Shown here piece by piece: positions 47,504 through 57,131 of a DNA stretch of 64,000 bases. The notes below the pieces were generated by a model. That model was not told the origin of the DNA, did no database searches, and saw only the letters and a program-made list of their open reading frames with translations. A program made the translations under genes and the position numbers. The DNA comes from Bacillota bacterium. Lineage in GTDB: Bacteria > Bacillota > Clostridia > Christensenellales > Aristaeellaceae. Each line of letters begins with the position of its first letter. The stretch's first letter is position 1. The stretch spans positions 1-64,000 of the forward strand of contig JAEYQQ010000131.1 of NCBI GenBank assembly GCA_023409955.1. Reading direction: 5' to 3'.

Positions 47504-48301
47504 TTACTTGATCAGTTCCAATGTTTCTTTGATCTTTGCGTGAATCTTTAAGTAATCCGTATTGTAATTGGCAGGGTGTGACATATGCAGTATGTACAGC
47601 GTTTTGTCAATGCATGTTACATGTACCCGGCCTCGGACGATGGCTCCGTTTGCCAGTACGCCGCGGTAATCGGCATAAACCCCTTCTTTGTCAAGCAGAT
47701 CCCTTTTTGCGGTGGCGGAGGGCCTGAAATCATCGGTATAGTTTGTGGAGCGGATGGTTGACAAAATACCCTTGACTTCATTCTCCATGTCGGCAATGGA
47801 ATAAGTGCTGCTTACAGATGTTTTACGCAGGCTGATAAAAGCGGAGTAATTATCCTTCTGCTCTTGCGCCGGTTCGTTGAGCACGATTGTATCTCCGGCA
47901 GACTCGTCGATGGTCCAGCCGGCAGGCCCTTCGAACTTCAGCCCAAGAGCGGTGGATTCAACCAATTCGTAATTGAAGGTCAGCTCAGAGCGGGGGGTAG
48001 GGGTAGGCATGTCGATGGGATCCAGCGGAAGGGGTGTTGCGCCTGCATAGATATACGATTCGGATGAAGCAACATACTGGGACTGCGGGGGCTGGTAATC
48101 GCCGATTCCCTCTTCATCCATGGGATTACCCTCATATTCACCGGTATCCCCCTGAGGGATATCAATTTGGTCCGTCGGTGGGGCTTGCACTTGGTTTTCA
48201 GGCTGTTTCGTAACTGTTGGAAAATACTGTGGTGAGGAGCAGCCAGACAAAACGGCCAACAGCACACACAGTAGCAAAACCATGATGATTTTGCGCATCA
48301 T
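47504..48301 (-). CDS. lipoprotein of unknown function
   Basis: A 265-residue protein with a lipobox LSGC (Cys21) after a hydrophobic signal. A low-complexity acidic/Pro/Tyr linker (about 30-105) leads to a C-terminal globular domain (about 115-265, with GLKFEGPAGWTIDESAGDTI and VYADYRGVLANGAIVRGRV) that resembles PsbP/Mog1-like folds in some Firmicute lipoproteins. This last point is weak. GGAGG lies 7 bases before the ATG at 48301 (an ATG at 48298 is also possible). Surface-exposed; role unknown. Confidence 0.75.
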   Translation of the reverse strand: MMRKIIMVLLLCVLLAVLSGCSSPQYFPTVTKQPENQVQAPPTDQIDIPQGDTGEYEGNPMDEEGIGDYQPPQSQYVASSESYIYAGATPLPLDPIDMPTPTPRSELTFNYELVESTALGLKFEGPAGWTIDESAGDTIVLNEPAQEQKDNYSAFISLRKTSVSSTYSIADMENEVKGILSTIRSTNYTDDFRPSATAKRDLLDKEGVYADYRGVLANGAIVRGRVHVTCIDKTLYILHMSHPANYNTDYLKIHAKIKETLELIK

Positions 48302-48461
48302 TGTATTTCCTCCATCCGTTGCCTATTACATGCGTAATGGTGCATCAAATATGATAACGAGTTATGAAAGCTGTTTATTCCCACATGAATGAACGCACTT
48401 GTATACGTAAAACGCCGCCTTCATTGTACCAGCAGATGAAAGCGACGTCAACCGATACTTA

Positions 48462-49439
48462 TCATTTAAGCTCCCCGACACCCGTATCGCCATCCAGGTT
48501 GCTATATCTGGGATGATATACACGCCTGTCCAGGGACCAAATCTTCTCGCTAAATGCACCTTCTGGAACCCTATCCAATATGCCTTGCATCTCGTTCATG
48601 CGGGCATCCAGCAAATCGATCCAGTGCAGTGCCTCTGCCTCAGGGAACATGGGCCTGCGGGGGCTGCCGTACTCCGGCTCGCCGTGGTGGCTGATAATCA
48701 TATGTTCCAGCAAGAGAACCAGTTCTCCATCTACCGAAACCCTGGAGGCAGCTTCCCTAAGCTGTGCCACCCCCCTAACCAAATGGCCTACCAGCAGGCC
48801 GTCAGCCGTATAGTCACTCACGTTGCCGAAGCTGTCACTGTCCATTTCGGATATTTTACCAAGATCGTGAAGGATTACCCCTGCCCGAACCAGGTCCCCA
48901 TCCAGGAATGGATAGCATGCCAATACGGCATCTGCGGTGCGGAGCATGCTGGTTGTGTGGTGCAAAAGGCCGCTGCGCTCAGCATGATGAAGCCGCTGTG
49001 CGGCAGGGTAGTAGGACAGCTGTTCACCAGCCATTCGCAGCACTTCAGTCAGCAGTGCTTTCAGCGGTTCCCGGGTCATGCTGGCGATCACTTTTTGAAG
49101 CTCATCCTGCATTTCCTCCGGCGGGTTCGGGGCGCAGGGTGTAAGCAGGGATATATCCATATCATCTGAAGGCTCTGCAGGCCGCATTTTGTCCACACGC
49201 AGCTGAAGACGGCCATTGTATTCCAGCACCATGCCGCGGATTTTGATGGCTGTCCCTGTCTGGGGGGCGGGAGTGGTGCCATCCCACACCTTGGCATTGA
49301 TTTCCCCGGATTTGTCGGCCAGGTTCATATCCAAATAGCGGCTGCCGCTGTTGGCTGTACGCTGCTCAGCGGAGCGAACCAGCAGGAAACCTTCAAACCG
49401 CATATCCTTGGAAAACTGGGAAACTGTCGTCTGCTCCAT
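48462..49439 (-). CDS. yhaM: 3'-5' exoribonuclease, YhaM family
   Basis: A 325-residue RNA/DNA exonuclease. It has an N-terminal OB-fold domain (RYLDMNLADKSGEINAKVWD, about 35-100) followed by an HD domain (about 150-300). The metal motif is visible as HHTTSMLRTADA, GVILHDLGKISEM and EHMIISHHGEPEYGS. YhaM digests single strands in the 3' direction. It lies 26 bases after dnaB with AAAGGAGG upstream, apparently as the last gene of the yybS-rplI-dnaB transcript. Confidence 0.92.
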   Translation of the reverse strand: MEQTTVSQFSKDMRFEGFLLVRSAEQRTANSGSRYLDMNLADKSGEINAKVWDGTTPAPQTGTAIKIRGMVLEYNGRLQLRVDKMRPAEPSDDMDISLLTPCAPNPPEEMQDELQKVIASMTREPLKALLTEVLRMAGEQLSYYPAAQRLHHAERSGLLHHTTSMLRTADAVLACYPFLDGDLVRAGVILHDLGKISEMDSDSFGNVSDYTADGLLVGHLVRGVAQLREAASRVSVDGELVLLLEHMIISHHGEPEYGSPRRPMFPEAEALHWIDLLDARMNEMQGILDRVPEGAFSEKIWSLDRRVYHPRYSNLDGDTGVGELK

Positions 49440-49465
49440 AAGAGGGAGCCTCCTTTATTATTCCA

Positions 49466-50815
49466 TTAAAATGGCGCATCGCTCATGGGCATATCAGCAT
49501 ATGTGGCAAAGTCGCTTAGCCAGCTGACTTTTACAATACCCAGCGGGCCGTTACGCTGCTTTTGCAGGATGATTTCGCCGGTGTTGTCTTCCTCACCGCT
49601 GTTGATATTATAATAACCTTCCCGGTGTATGAACATGACCACATCGGCATCCTGCTCGATGGAGCCTGAGTCTCTCAAGTCACTTAGCATGGGCCGTTTA
49701 TCCTGCCGGCTGGCCAGGGCACGGGAAAGCTGAGCACAGGCAACAACAGGAATCTTGAGCTCAAGGGCAATACCTTTGAGCTGCCTTGATATTTCGCTGA
49801 CTTCCAACTGCCGGTTTTCCGATTTTTTATCGCTGCCCATCAACTGTAAGTAATCCACCACAATCATGTCCAGGCCTTGGTCCATCATCAGACGGCGGCA
49901 GCGGCTGCGCATTTGGGAGGGGGTTAAGCCGGAGGTGTCGTCAATATACATGGGGGAGGCAGCGATAGGCCCCAGAACCTTGGCAAGCTTCATCCAGTCC
50001 TCATCTTTCAGAGTACCGGAGCGAACTTTTTGCATATTGACTCTGGCCTCAGAGCATAGCATACGCAAAACAATTTGATCTCGAGGCATTTCCAGGCTGA
50101 ATACAGCAACTGTTTTATTGGCTTTAAAGCAGGCGTGCTGTGCAATGTTCATGGCAAGGGCGGTTTTACCCATAGAGGGGCGGGCGCCAACCAGTATCAG
50201 TTCGCCGCCGTGCATGCCTGTAAGTAAGTTATCCAGTTGGGTAAAGCCTGTAGGGACGCCGTTGATCTGGCCCTTCAACCGGGCCATTTCCTCGATTTTT
50301 TCATAAGTGGTGGTGAGGATTTCATCCACACGCACCAGCGCGTCGCCGCCAGAGCGGCGCATGACGATATCGAAGATTGCTTTTTCAGCATGATTTAAAA
50401 TATCCGGCACCGGGTCCTGCTGGGAATAGCTTTCTGCGCTGATCTGCTGGGAAGCGGTGATGAGCCTGCGCAGTGTGGATTTTTCTGAAACAATGGAGAT
50501 ATAGGCCTTGATATTGGCCGTTGTGGGTACGTACTGGGAAACTTCAATCAAATATGCTGTGCCGCCGATGCCGTCCAATGTACCGCGCCGGCTCAGCTCG
50601 CTATCTACCGTTACCAAGTCTACTGGGCTGCCGGACATGTACAGCGTGCGCATGGCAGAAAAAAGCTCCCGGTGGGTTGGAGCATAAAAATCCTCCGCCG
50701 TAAGCAATTCCGCCGACATCATAACCGCTGCGGAGTCCTGCATCATGGCACCCAGAACCGAGCGCTCGGCTTCCAGGCTGTGAGGGGGCACAGCCCTGGT
50801 CAAACCAGTTTCCAT
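49466..50815 (-). CDS. dnaB: replicative DNA helicase
   Basis: The hexameric fork helicase. The 449-residue protein has the N-terminal DnaB domain (PHSLEAERSVLGAMM) and a RecA-like C-terminal domain with Walker A GARPSMGKTA near residue 205, Walker B VVDYLQLM and the DLRDSGSIEQDADVV loop. The ATG at 50815 has GGAGG 8 bases upstream; the in-frame TTG two codons earlier is too close to that site. It follows rplI by about 20 bases, an order conserved in Firmicutes. Confidence 0.97.
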   Translation of the reverse strand: METGLTRAVPPHSLEAERSVLGAMMQDSAAVMMSAELLTAEDFYAPTHRELFSAMRTLYMSGSPVDLVTVDSELSRRGTLDGIGGTAYLIEVSQYVPTTANIKAYISIVSEKSTLRRLITASQQISAESYSQQDPVPDILNHAEKAIFDIVMRRSGGDALVRVDEILTTTYEKIEEMARLKGQINGVPTGFTQLDNLLTGMHGGELILVGARPSMGKTALAMNIAQHACFKANKTVAVFSLEMPRDQIVLRMLCSEARVNMQKVRSGTLKDEDWMKLAKVLGPIAASPMYIDDTSGLTPSQMRSRCRRLMMDQGLDMIVVDYLQLMGSDKKSENRQLEVSEISRQLKGIALELKIPVVACAQLSRALASRQDKRPMLSDLRDSGSIEQDADVVMFIHREGYYNINSGEEDNTGEIILQKQRNGPLGIVKVSWLSDFATYADMPMSDAPF

Positions 50816-50836
50816 CCGCAAGTCCTCCTGGTGTTA

Positions 50837-51289
50837 TTACTTTTCGGAGGCAGTCACGTTCACCTTCATGGTGGTGGTGATGCCGGGGTAAACCCATACA
50901 GTCACTTCCACCTCGCCAACATGCCGGATGGGATCGGGCAGCTCGATTTTGCGCTTATCTACTGTAACGCCATGCTGCTGCTTCAAAGCGTCAGCAATTT
51001 CCTGTGAGGTGATACTGCCGTACAGGCGGCCTTTTTCGCCGGTCCTGGCGCTGATTTGAATGACTTTGCCCTGCATTAGGTGGGCTTTGGCCTGAGCTTC
51101 TGCACGCAGGGCAGCTTCCTTTTTCGCTTCGGCTTCACGCTTGCGTTCGATTTCCTTCATCGCGCTCGGTGTGGCCTCTACTGCCCATTTTCGGGGGAAC
51201 AGATAGTTACGGGCGAACCCGTCGGATACGTTGATGATTTCATCCTTGACGCCGGAACCTTTAACATCCTGAAGCAAAATGACCTTCAT
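50837..51289 (-). CDS. rplI: ribosomal protein L9
   Basis: A 150-residue large-subunit protein. The N-terminal [17 protein letters not shown] domain, the [17 protein letters not shown] rRNA-binding segment, the long central helix (about 45-75) and the C-terminal domain ending in KVNVTASEK are all present. It lies 1 base after yybS and is followed by dnaB. In Bacillus gdpP separates yybS and rplI, but it is absent here. Confidence 0.98.
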   Translation of the reverse strand: MKVILLQDVKGSGVKDEIINVSDGFARNYLFPRKWAVEATPSAMKEIERKREAEAKKEAALRAEAQAKAHLMQGKVIQISARTGEKGRLYGSITSQEIADALKQQHGVTVDKRKIELPDPIRHVGEVEVTVWVYPGITTTMKVNVTASEK

Positions 51290-51290
51290 G

Positions 51291-52478
51291 TCAAACTTCC
51301 TCCTTATTGTGTGTCTTTCTCAAGCCTCGTATATTGATAAATTGATCAGCAATACCCATCAGTAAAAGCAACTGTGGGAAAGCAACATACAGCAAGCATA
51401 TCCATACCCTTCTTAAGGAGGAATTCTTGCCGGTACGCAGTTGAAAAAAGTCTATCAACGCAGCCCCTTGAATGGTAAAAACAGTACTGAATGCGGCCGA
51501 CATCATATTGCCTGCCAGCAGAAGCCAAGGATTGAAGGAGCCGGACATGATAGTGTTTGGATTGGTAAACAAAATGGGCAACATATAACCAAATCCCAAG
51601 AGCATAACCTTCCAACCTGCGCCTTTGGAAAGATGCCATGCAGAGAAAGGCATCAAGGTGATAACGGGCTGCTTTTTACGCCTTAGGGCCGTGGCGGGGA
51701 ATGCAACGCCAAAGGTACCCATGAGCAGGGATGTGTTTACGATGGCGGAAGGGATAAAGGAATACAAAGTGGTTTGCATAAGCCGCCGCAGACCGTTGAG
51801 CAGCTCGTTTCGCAATGGCTCTGAAAACAAGCTTGTGCTGACATTGGATACAAATGCGCTCATCCACTCCGGAGGAGTATCCCCATTGGAACGCAGCATG
51901 TTTTGCAGGTTGCTGACGATGCCGGCGGTTCCTCTGAGCAGGGTATCTTTTAGGGAAACGCTGTTTTCCAGCATTTCGGTGGGCACTGACAGCAAGCCCA
52001 TTTGATATAGCTGCAGCAGAAACTGATCACCATAGGTAGACTGCGAAATTTGCTGCACCAGATACGCTGCGCCGCCGATGAACAAATCGCCGCCTAAGTA
52101 TGGCCGGATAATGGTCAGGATCCCTGTGATGCTGATGGCCAGTACCGCCACATGCATAGCCGCTGCCTGCCAAAAGGGAAGCTTACGGTAAAAGCAAAAC
52201 GCATGTACGATGAGAAAGGGCCATAGGTACACCATGGTCAGTGTGGGGATCAATAAATTGCCGGAAGTCAGCCATGCCGCAGCCGTTGTAAGCAATGCGC
52301 TGATTCCAAGGGGGATCAAGCCGCTTTGCACGCCAAAGTAAGCCAGCAATATGGGGGATAAGAGGCATAAAGCTGCAAACAACGGTGGAATAAAAGAAAA
52401 CACCCAAAGAACAAGCGCGTAGGCGATGAGCCATATAAGCGCTACCTTTGCGTTGCGCACCAGGGGATAATAAGCCAT
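51291..52478 (-). CDS. yybS: YybS-type (DUF2232) membrane protein
   Basis: A 395-residue polytopic membrane protein. About eight hydrophobic segments, the position directly before rplI and dnaB, and the family length identify it as the DUF2232/YybS group. The biochemical role is unknown. Relatives near gdpP are suspected of small-molecule transport. AAAGGAG precedes the ATG, and the gene heads a four-gene operon. Confidence 0.85.
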   Translation of the reverse strand: MAYYPLVRNAKVALIWLIAYALVLWVFSFIPPLFAALCLLSPILLAYFGVQSGLIPLGISALLTTAAAWLTSGNLLIPTLTMVYLWPFLIVHAFCFYRKLPFWQAAAMHVAVLAISITGILTIIRPYLGGDLFIGGAAYLVQQISQSTYGDQFLLQLYQMGLLSVPTEMLENSVSLKDTLLRGTAGIVSNLQNMLRSNGDTPPEWMSAFVSNVSTSLFSEPLRNELLNGLRRLMQTTLYSFIPSAIVNTSLLMGTFGVAFPATALRRKKQPVITLMPFSAWHLSKGAGWKVMLLGFGYMLPILFTNPNTIMSGSFNPWLLLAGNMMSAAFSTVFTIQGAALIDFFQLRTGKNSSLRRVWICLLYVAFPQLLLLMGIADQFINIRGLRKTHNKEEV

Positions 52479-52536
52479 GGGACAGCTCCTTTAACACATG
52501 GGCATGGCCCGCTTTGCATGGCCATGGATTCTATAT

Positions 52537-52565
52537 ATTGTAAAGCAAAATGCGGGGCGCGTCAA
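52537..52565 (-). promoter_or_regulatory. promoter of the yybS-rplI-dnaB-yhaM operon
   Basis: On the minus strand TTGACG and TACAAT with a 17-base spacer, about 60 bases before yybS. Confidence 0.6.
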
Positions 52566-52690
52566 CGTTGAACGGATGCGGTATTGAAAAGTCCTTTGAA
52601 CCAGATTTGCTGCCGGAAGGATATTACCATTTGCTATGATCTGGCATTCTCGGAAGCGGCATTCAAGGAGTGTATGTCCTGTATATTATC

Positions 52691-52721
52691 AAAAAAGGAG
52701 TCCTCCCTTCAGGAAGGCTCC
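52691..52721 (-). terminator. terminator after the glycosyltransferase gene
   Basis: GGAGCCTTCC and GGGAGGACTCC form a partly mismatched stem on the minus strand with a TGAA loop and a TTTTTT tail. Confidence 0.65.
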
Positions 52722-52751
52722 AGATTATTGATTTGGATTTCTGGGTGATAA

Positions 52752-53609
52752 CTACTGATGAAGCAGCGTGTCATACTGATTCTTGAAATACTCCTTGTGC
52801 CACTGGCTTTGATGCAGCATGGTCAAATGCTTCAGACCCATTAAGCCGTATTGCTTGACCAATCCATTAAAATTGATGGCAGTATTCCCGCTCATCCCCA
52901 GCCTTTGCCCGGCAACAGCATGGTATACCACGGTATTGAAGTTGATCTTTGGGCGCCAGCCTCTGGCTGTTCCATAATAATAAAAATAGCCAAGGAGCAT
53001 GCTGTCATCCTCAAAGCACTGCGGGCCTTTGAGATAATCGACTTGATATCCGCCTGTTTCCTTGAGAATATCGGAGACATGGATGCATGGATTGGTAAAG
53101 CCCTCTATTACGGTTTCCATCCTTAAGCTTTTGAGAAAGGTATTGAACCCGTCCAACGAACTGGGCAAAAAGGATGAGGTTTTTTGGATAAATGGCATCT
53201 GGCCTTGCTTGTCAATGATGCCGCTGCTGACCATGGGCTCCGGATTGCTTTGAAGGTATGCTACCAAAGGATCTTCCCATTGCTCTGGGAAAATCATGTC
53301 CAGATGCAGTTCACTGATATAGCTGCAGCCTAAGAAGGTGTTCCAAATATACTGGAAGCAGCTTTGCCGCCCGGCGGCTGTGCCCACGTTGGTACCCTCG
53401 CCAATAATGTGTGTCTCCAAATTAAATGCGGATAAGAAAGCATTCAGCCGTTCATTGGTCCAGAAACCCTGGTTATAGACAACCACCGTAGTATACGTGC
53501 TTTTCTCCAGGGATTTAAGGCAGTCGGTGGCAAACGCTAGATCTTCTGTCATCCGGTATTCCCGCAGCATAAATAGAAGCGTGTGTACCAGTTTCATTTT
53601 TCGTTCCAC
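52752..53609 (-). CDS. GT-A glycosyltransferase-like protein
   Basis: A 285-residue protein resembling a single-domain GT-A transferase. A Rossmann-like start (TYTTVVVYNQGFW) follows, then a short acidic motif ELHLDMIFPE near residue 100 in the DxD position, and an acceptor region with CFEDDSMLLGYFYYYGTARG. The family is not certain. It begins inside the end of the epimerase gene with overlap, so the two are co-translated. The likely GTG start at 53609 has GGAGG upstream. Probably adds a sugar to the surface glycan made with its partner. Confidence 0.6.
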   Translation of the reverse strand: MERKMKLVHTLLFMLREYRMTEDLAFATDCLKSLEKSTYTTVVVYNQGFWTNERLNAFLSAFNLETHIIGEGTNVGTAAGRQSCFQYIWNTFLGCSYISELHLDMIFPEQWEDPLVAYLQSNPEPMVSSGIIDKQGQMPFIQKTSSFLPSSLDGFNTFLKSLRMETVIEGFTNPCIHVSDILKETGGYQVDYLKGPQCFEDDSMLLGYFYYYGTARGWRPKINFNTVVYHAVAGQRLGMSGNTAINFNGLVKQYGLMGLKHLTMLHQSQWHKEYFKNQYDTLLHQ

Positions 53610-54616
53610 ATCCTCAATTCCTCCGCTACATATTTGCAGCGTAGCAGCTTTTCGTTTAGCTCCTTCTGGCTTAGCTGATAGGTGTTGCTGGAAGTATATT
53701 CATCGACAGTGGATACGCTTTGACTTCCGTCGCTGATATACTTGGCGTAATTGAGGCCGCCTGCATCTGCTGGGATACGGAAGAACCCGCCCATGTCCTG
53801 GGCTGCTGCGCTTTCTTCCCGGTTTAAAAGCGTTTCATGCATCTTTTCCCCTAGCCTGATGCCCATGATATTTACTGGATTGTCGGCATGAAAAAGCTCT
53901 TTAAGGGCCTGGGCCAAATCACCCACTGTGCAGGCAGGTGACTTTTTCACCATCAGATCACCGGAATGGGCATGGGTAAATGCAAAGATCACCAGATCGA
54001 TGGCTTCTTCCAAATCCATTAAAAACCTGGTCATGTTTGGATCTGTAATGGTTAGGGGCTGACCGGACTTGATCTGGTTGATAAAGAGGGGAATCACCGA
54101 GCCTCTGGAGGCCATGACATTGCCATAGCGTGTACCGCAGATCAGGTTTTTGTACTCATCTACCGTTCTGGACTTGGCAACGACGATCTTTTCCATCAAC
54201 GCTTTGGACATGCCCATGGCATTGATGGGATAGACGGCCTTGTCTGTGGAAAGGCAGACGATTTTTTTTACACCTTCTGCAATGGCAGCAGAAAGGACAT
54301 TTTCTGACCCCAGTACGTTGGTCTTTACGGCTTCCAGCGGGAAAAACTCACAGTTGGGCACTTGCTTGAGTGCTGCTGCATGGAATATATAATCAACGCT
54401 GTACATGGCGTTTTTCAGACTGCTTAAATCTCTGACATCTCCAACGAAAAACTTGATTTTTTCACTATTGTATTCTTTACGCATGTCATCCTGCTTTTTT
54501 TCATCCCGGGAGAAGATACGGATCTCTCCAATGCCGGTATGCAGAAAGCGCCGAAGGACGGCATTGCCAAAGGAGCCTGTGCCGCCTGTTATCAAAAGGG
54601 TTTTGTTATCAAACAT
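53594..54616 (-). CDS. UDP-GlcNAc 4,6-dehydratase/epimerase, CapE/FnlA type
   Basis: An NAD(P)-dependent short-chain enzyme acting on UDP-N-acetylglucosamine in making UDP-FucNAc, QuiNAc or related deoxy-amino sugars. The 340-residue protein has GGTGSFGNAVLRRF, IFSRDEKKQDDMRK, GDVRD and HAAALKQVPNCEFFPLEAVKTN. The modified catalytic triad is STDKAVYPINAMGMSKA (with MxxxK in place of YxxxK), the hallmark of inverting CapE/FlaA1-type enzymes. The start at 54616 is chosen over 54643 by distance to GCAGGT. It lies in an operon with a glycosyltransferase, fitting capsule or flagellin/S-layer glycan synthesis. Confidence 0.9.
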   Translation of the reverse strand: MFDNKTLLITGGTGSFGNAVLRRFLHTGIGEIRIFSRDEKKQDDMRKEYNSEKIKFFVGDVRDLSSLKNAMYSVDYIFHAAALKQVPNCEFFPLEAVKTNVLGSENVLSAAIAEGVKKIVCLSTDKAVYPINAMGMSKALMEKIVVAKSRTVDEYKNLICGTRYGNVMASRGSVIPLFINQIKSGQPLTITDPNMTRFLMDLEEAIDLVIFAFTHAHSGDLMVKKSPACTVGDLAQALKELFHADNPVNIMGIRLGEKMHETLLNREESAAAQDMGGFFRIPADAGGLNYAKYISDGSQSVSTVDEYTSSNTYQLSQKELNEKLLRCKYVAEELRMWNEK

Positions 54617-54799
54617 TGGTATCAAACCTGCTTTCCTTTGCATGGGCCGGCGGTAAATTACTGCCGGCCTTTGTATATCCTATTCCAAAATGCAAAATTC
54701 GCCCGTTTGGGATTGCAGGCTGGATAACGCAAGTGCTAGACAATCATAAAATATAAGGAGTGGAAATGCATTTTGCTTTCTATGAAAGGATGAAAATCC

Positions 54800-55765
54800 A
54801 TGCTTGTGCTGCTTATTGGTGACATATTGTTTTCTTTGGATATGGCGTGGGGGTTTGAACAGCTGGGTCACAAAACTACAAGGGCAGACCCCCGGGATGT
54901 TACGCAGTGCAAGGAGACTGGTGCCCACCAGGAACCCGATCTAGTCATCACCATGGGTTCTCCGTCCTATTTTGTACGTGAGACTTTGGCATATTTGCAT
55001 GCCAGGCCGTATTCAAAAGCAAAGTATATCCATTGGGATACGGATGGCATTACATGGAAGGACATTGAAATGAATCATATTCTGCTGATGAAGCCGGATA
55101 TGGTATTCACCGTATGCCCGGAAATGCTTGACCTTTTGCGCATACAAGGCATACAAAGCCATCTGCTGCCATATGCATATTGCCCCCAAACGCACCATCC
55201 GGGTGCCGTACAGCCGGAGTTTTTCCATGCCATCAGCTTTACCGGAAGTGCCTATCCTCAAATTGTTGAAGTGCAGGCAGAGCATTACCGCCGCAAGTCA
55301 CTGAATGTTTTATTCAAGCCGCTTCTCAATAATGGAATACGAATTGACCTGTACGGTGATGATCGTCACGGGCAGGTGCTCAAAGCACTGTATGGAACGG
55401 ATATTCCGGTGGAGTGGATTCACGGACAATGCCCTTATGAGAAGACATGGCAGATATACAGCGGCAGCAGCATTAATCTGGTTACGCAAAATCATGAGCA
55501 TACCATCACCAAGCGAACTTTTGAAATTATGGGCTGCGGGGGATTGGCGCTGAGCTTAGGCAATACCGCTATTCGGGAAGCATTTTCGCCGGGCAGGGAC
55601 CTTGTGGTATCATCCAGCCCTGAAGAAACGCTGGAGATGGTGAATGAACTGATGAGAAACCCTGATAAGTGCACTGCCATACGGGCAAATGCACTGCTTC
55701 GTATGGGGGAGCATACCTACCGGCAGCGTGCTGAATATATCATCAGCCGGATTTTTGCCGGCTGA
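54800..55765 (+). CDS. CgeB/YkvP-like glycosyltransferase
   Basis: A 321-residue protein with the two-part CgeB (Glyco_trans_1_2) layout. An N-terminal GT-B half has IGDILFSLDMAWGFEQLGH and a YIHWDTDGITWKD segment. The C-terminal half has NLVTQNHEHTITKRTFEIMGCGG, then the GRDLVVSSSPEETLEMV acceptor-end motif. Such proteins decorate spore coats or other surfaces. It faces its paralogue 14 bases away, and only the order and shared motifs link the two. AAAGGATG precedes the ATG. Confidence 0.8.
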   Translation: MLVLLIGDILFSLDMAWGFEQLGHKTTRADPRDVTQCKETGAHQEPDLVITMGSPSYFVRETLAYLHARPYSKAKYIHWDTDGITWKDIEMNHILLMKPDMVFTVCPEMLDLLRIQGIQSHLLPYAYCPQTHHPGAVQPEFFHAISFTGSAYPQIVEVQAEHYRRKSLNVLFKPLLNNGIRIDLYGDDRHGQVLKALYGTDIPVEWIHGQCPYEKTWQIYSGSSINLVTQNHEHTITKRTFEIMGCGGLALSLGNTAIREAFSPGRDLVVSSSPEETLEMVNELMRNPDKCTAIRANALLRMGEHTYRQRAEYIISRIFAG

Positions 55766-55778
55766 TGAGTGGAATGAT

Positions 55779-56774
55779 TTATGCCGGGTATTTTTTCAGC
55801 AGATCCAGAATATATCCTGCTCGCTGCTGATAGGTGTGTTCTTTCACGCTTAGCACCGCATTGTTTCGTACTTCGCGCCACTTATCCATGTTTGTCTTAT
55901 AGTATTCCACCAGCTCCAGGGTTTGTTCTGGGCTGGAGGATACGGCGATGTCACGGCCGGGTACGAACAACTCGCGGATGGCATGATTATCCATTGAAAG
56001 GGCAAACCCGCCGGAACCCAATATTTCAAAGGTGCGCTTGGTAATGGTATGCTCATGGTTTTGTGTGACCAGGTTGATAAAAGCACTGTTATATGCGGCG
56101 CAGGTTTTCTCATAAGGAAGATAGTAGTGATACACCATGTTTGGCACATCTTTACCCATTAGTTGCATAAGCAGCTGCCGGTACCCTGTATCGCCGTAAT
56201 AATGAATTTGGTATCCGTTTTCCAGCAGCGGCTTTATCAAAACGTTGATGGATTTTAACCGAAAGTGGTCAGGGTGGGCCTTTATGATTGTGGAGTAGGA
56301 GTTGCCGATGAGATTGATATAAAACTGATCATTGTCCAGGCCTTGCATTGGGCGGTGAGATAGGGGGCTGTAGGCGTAATGCATCATTTCACAGGGAAAG
56401 TTTCGTTTTACTATAAAATCATGCATCTCAGGGCACATGGTCAGCACAAGGTCAGGCTTAGACAAAGAGATGACATCCATTTCAATACCCTCGCCGCTGG
56501 CGGAGCTGAAATATGTGCTGGATATGCCATCGGTATCCCAGTGGATATATCTCATGGACGACCTGCCGCGCTCACCCAAAGCTTTCAGCGCATTGGGCGC
56601 AAGCTCTGTTGGTGCGCCTAGTGTAATCAAGAGGTCCGGTTTCTCATGTGTAAGGACCATGCGCATTTCTTCTGCTCCAGATGCTGCTATGATGTTGGTT
56701 TCATGTCCCAGTGCGGCAAAGCCCCACATCATATCAACGGAGAACAACCTATTTCCCCAAATGAGTACTTTCAT
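55779..56774 (-). CDS. CgeB/YkvP-like glycosyltransferase, paralogue
   Basis: A 331-residue paralogue of the convergent gene, with the same segments (VDMMWGFAALGHETN, YIHWDTDGISSTYFS, NLVTQNHEHTITKRTFEILGSGG). Identity in the motif region is almost complete while the remaining sequence has diverged, so the pair arose by an inverted duplication and has been kept. AAAGGTG precedes the ATG at 56774. It likely adds a different sugar, or acts at a different site, than its partner. Confidence 0.8.
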   Translation of the reverse strand: MKVLIWGNRLFSVDMMWGFAALGHETNIIAASGAEEMRMVLTHEKPDLLITLGAPTELAPNALKALGERGRSSMRYIHWDTDGISSTYFSSASGEGIEMDVISLSKPDLVLTMCPEMHDFIVKRNFPCEMMHYAYSPLSHRPMQGLDNDQFYINLIGNSYSTIIKAHPDHFRLKSINVLIKPLLENGYQIHYYGDTGYRQLLMQLMGKDVPNMVYHYYLPYEKTCAAYNSAFINLVTQNHEHTITKRTFEILGSGGFALSMDNHAIRELFVPGRDIAVSSSPEQTLELVEYYKTNMDKWREVRNNAVLSVKEHTYQQRAGYILDLLKKYPA

Positions 56775-56830
56775 ACTATCACCTTTCGTACAGTTCAGGA
56801 TGCATTCCAGCTACAATCTATGAATGTCAA

Positions 56831-56843
56831 GAACCGGCGGTTC
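56831..56843. repeat. short perfect inverted repeat upstream of the CgeB-like gene
   Basis: GAACCGGCGGTTC is palindromic around its middle base. It sits in the 357-base gap 56775-57131, which otherwise holds only the promoter of the DegV gene. It may be an operator for the minus-strand gene. Confidence 0.3.
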
Positions 56844-56992
56844 CGAATACCGGAATTGGGGAGAGAAGGCAGCAAATATCAGTTCTCATAAGCACTTGTA
56901 TTTGTGCTTGCTGTGTGACGTGGTTGATAATGCTTATGAAATTATATGGTTATAGATAATAATATATTTATGAAAGTACAATAAATATTTGG

Positions 56993-57021
56993 TTGACATG
57001 CCATAAAAGCCGTGATACACT
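56993..57021 (+). promoter_or_regulatory. promoter for the DegV gene
   Basis: TTGACA and TACACT with a 17-base spacer, about 110 bases before the start codon. Confidence 0.6.
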
Positions 57022-57131
57022 TGGAAAACCATTCGGCGATGAAGGGCATATATATCAGGGCTGAATGTGTATGATTGAAAGCAATAAAATCTCCATTTGT
57101 TGATAGATTAATGAGAAGGAGAAGGTTATCC

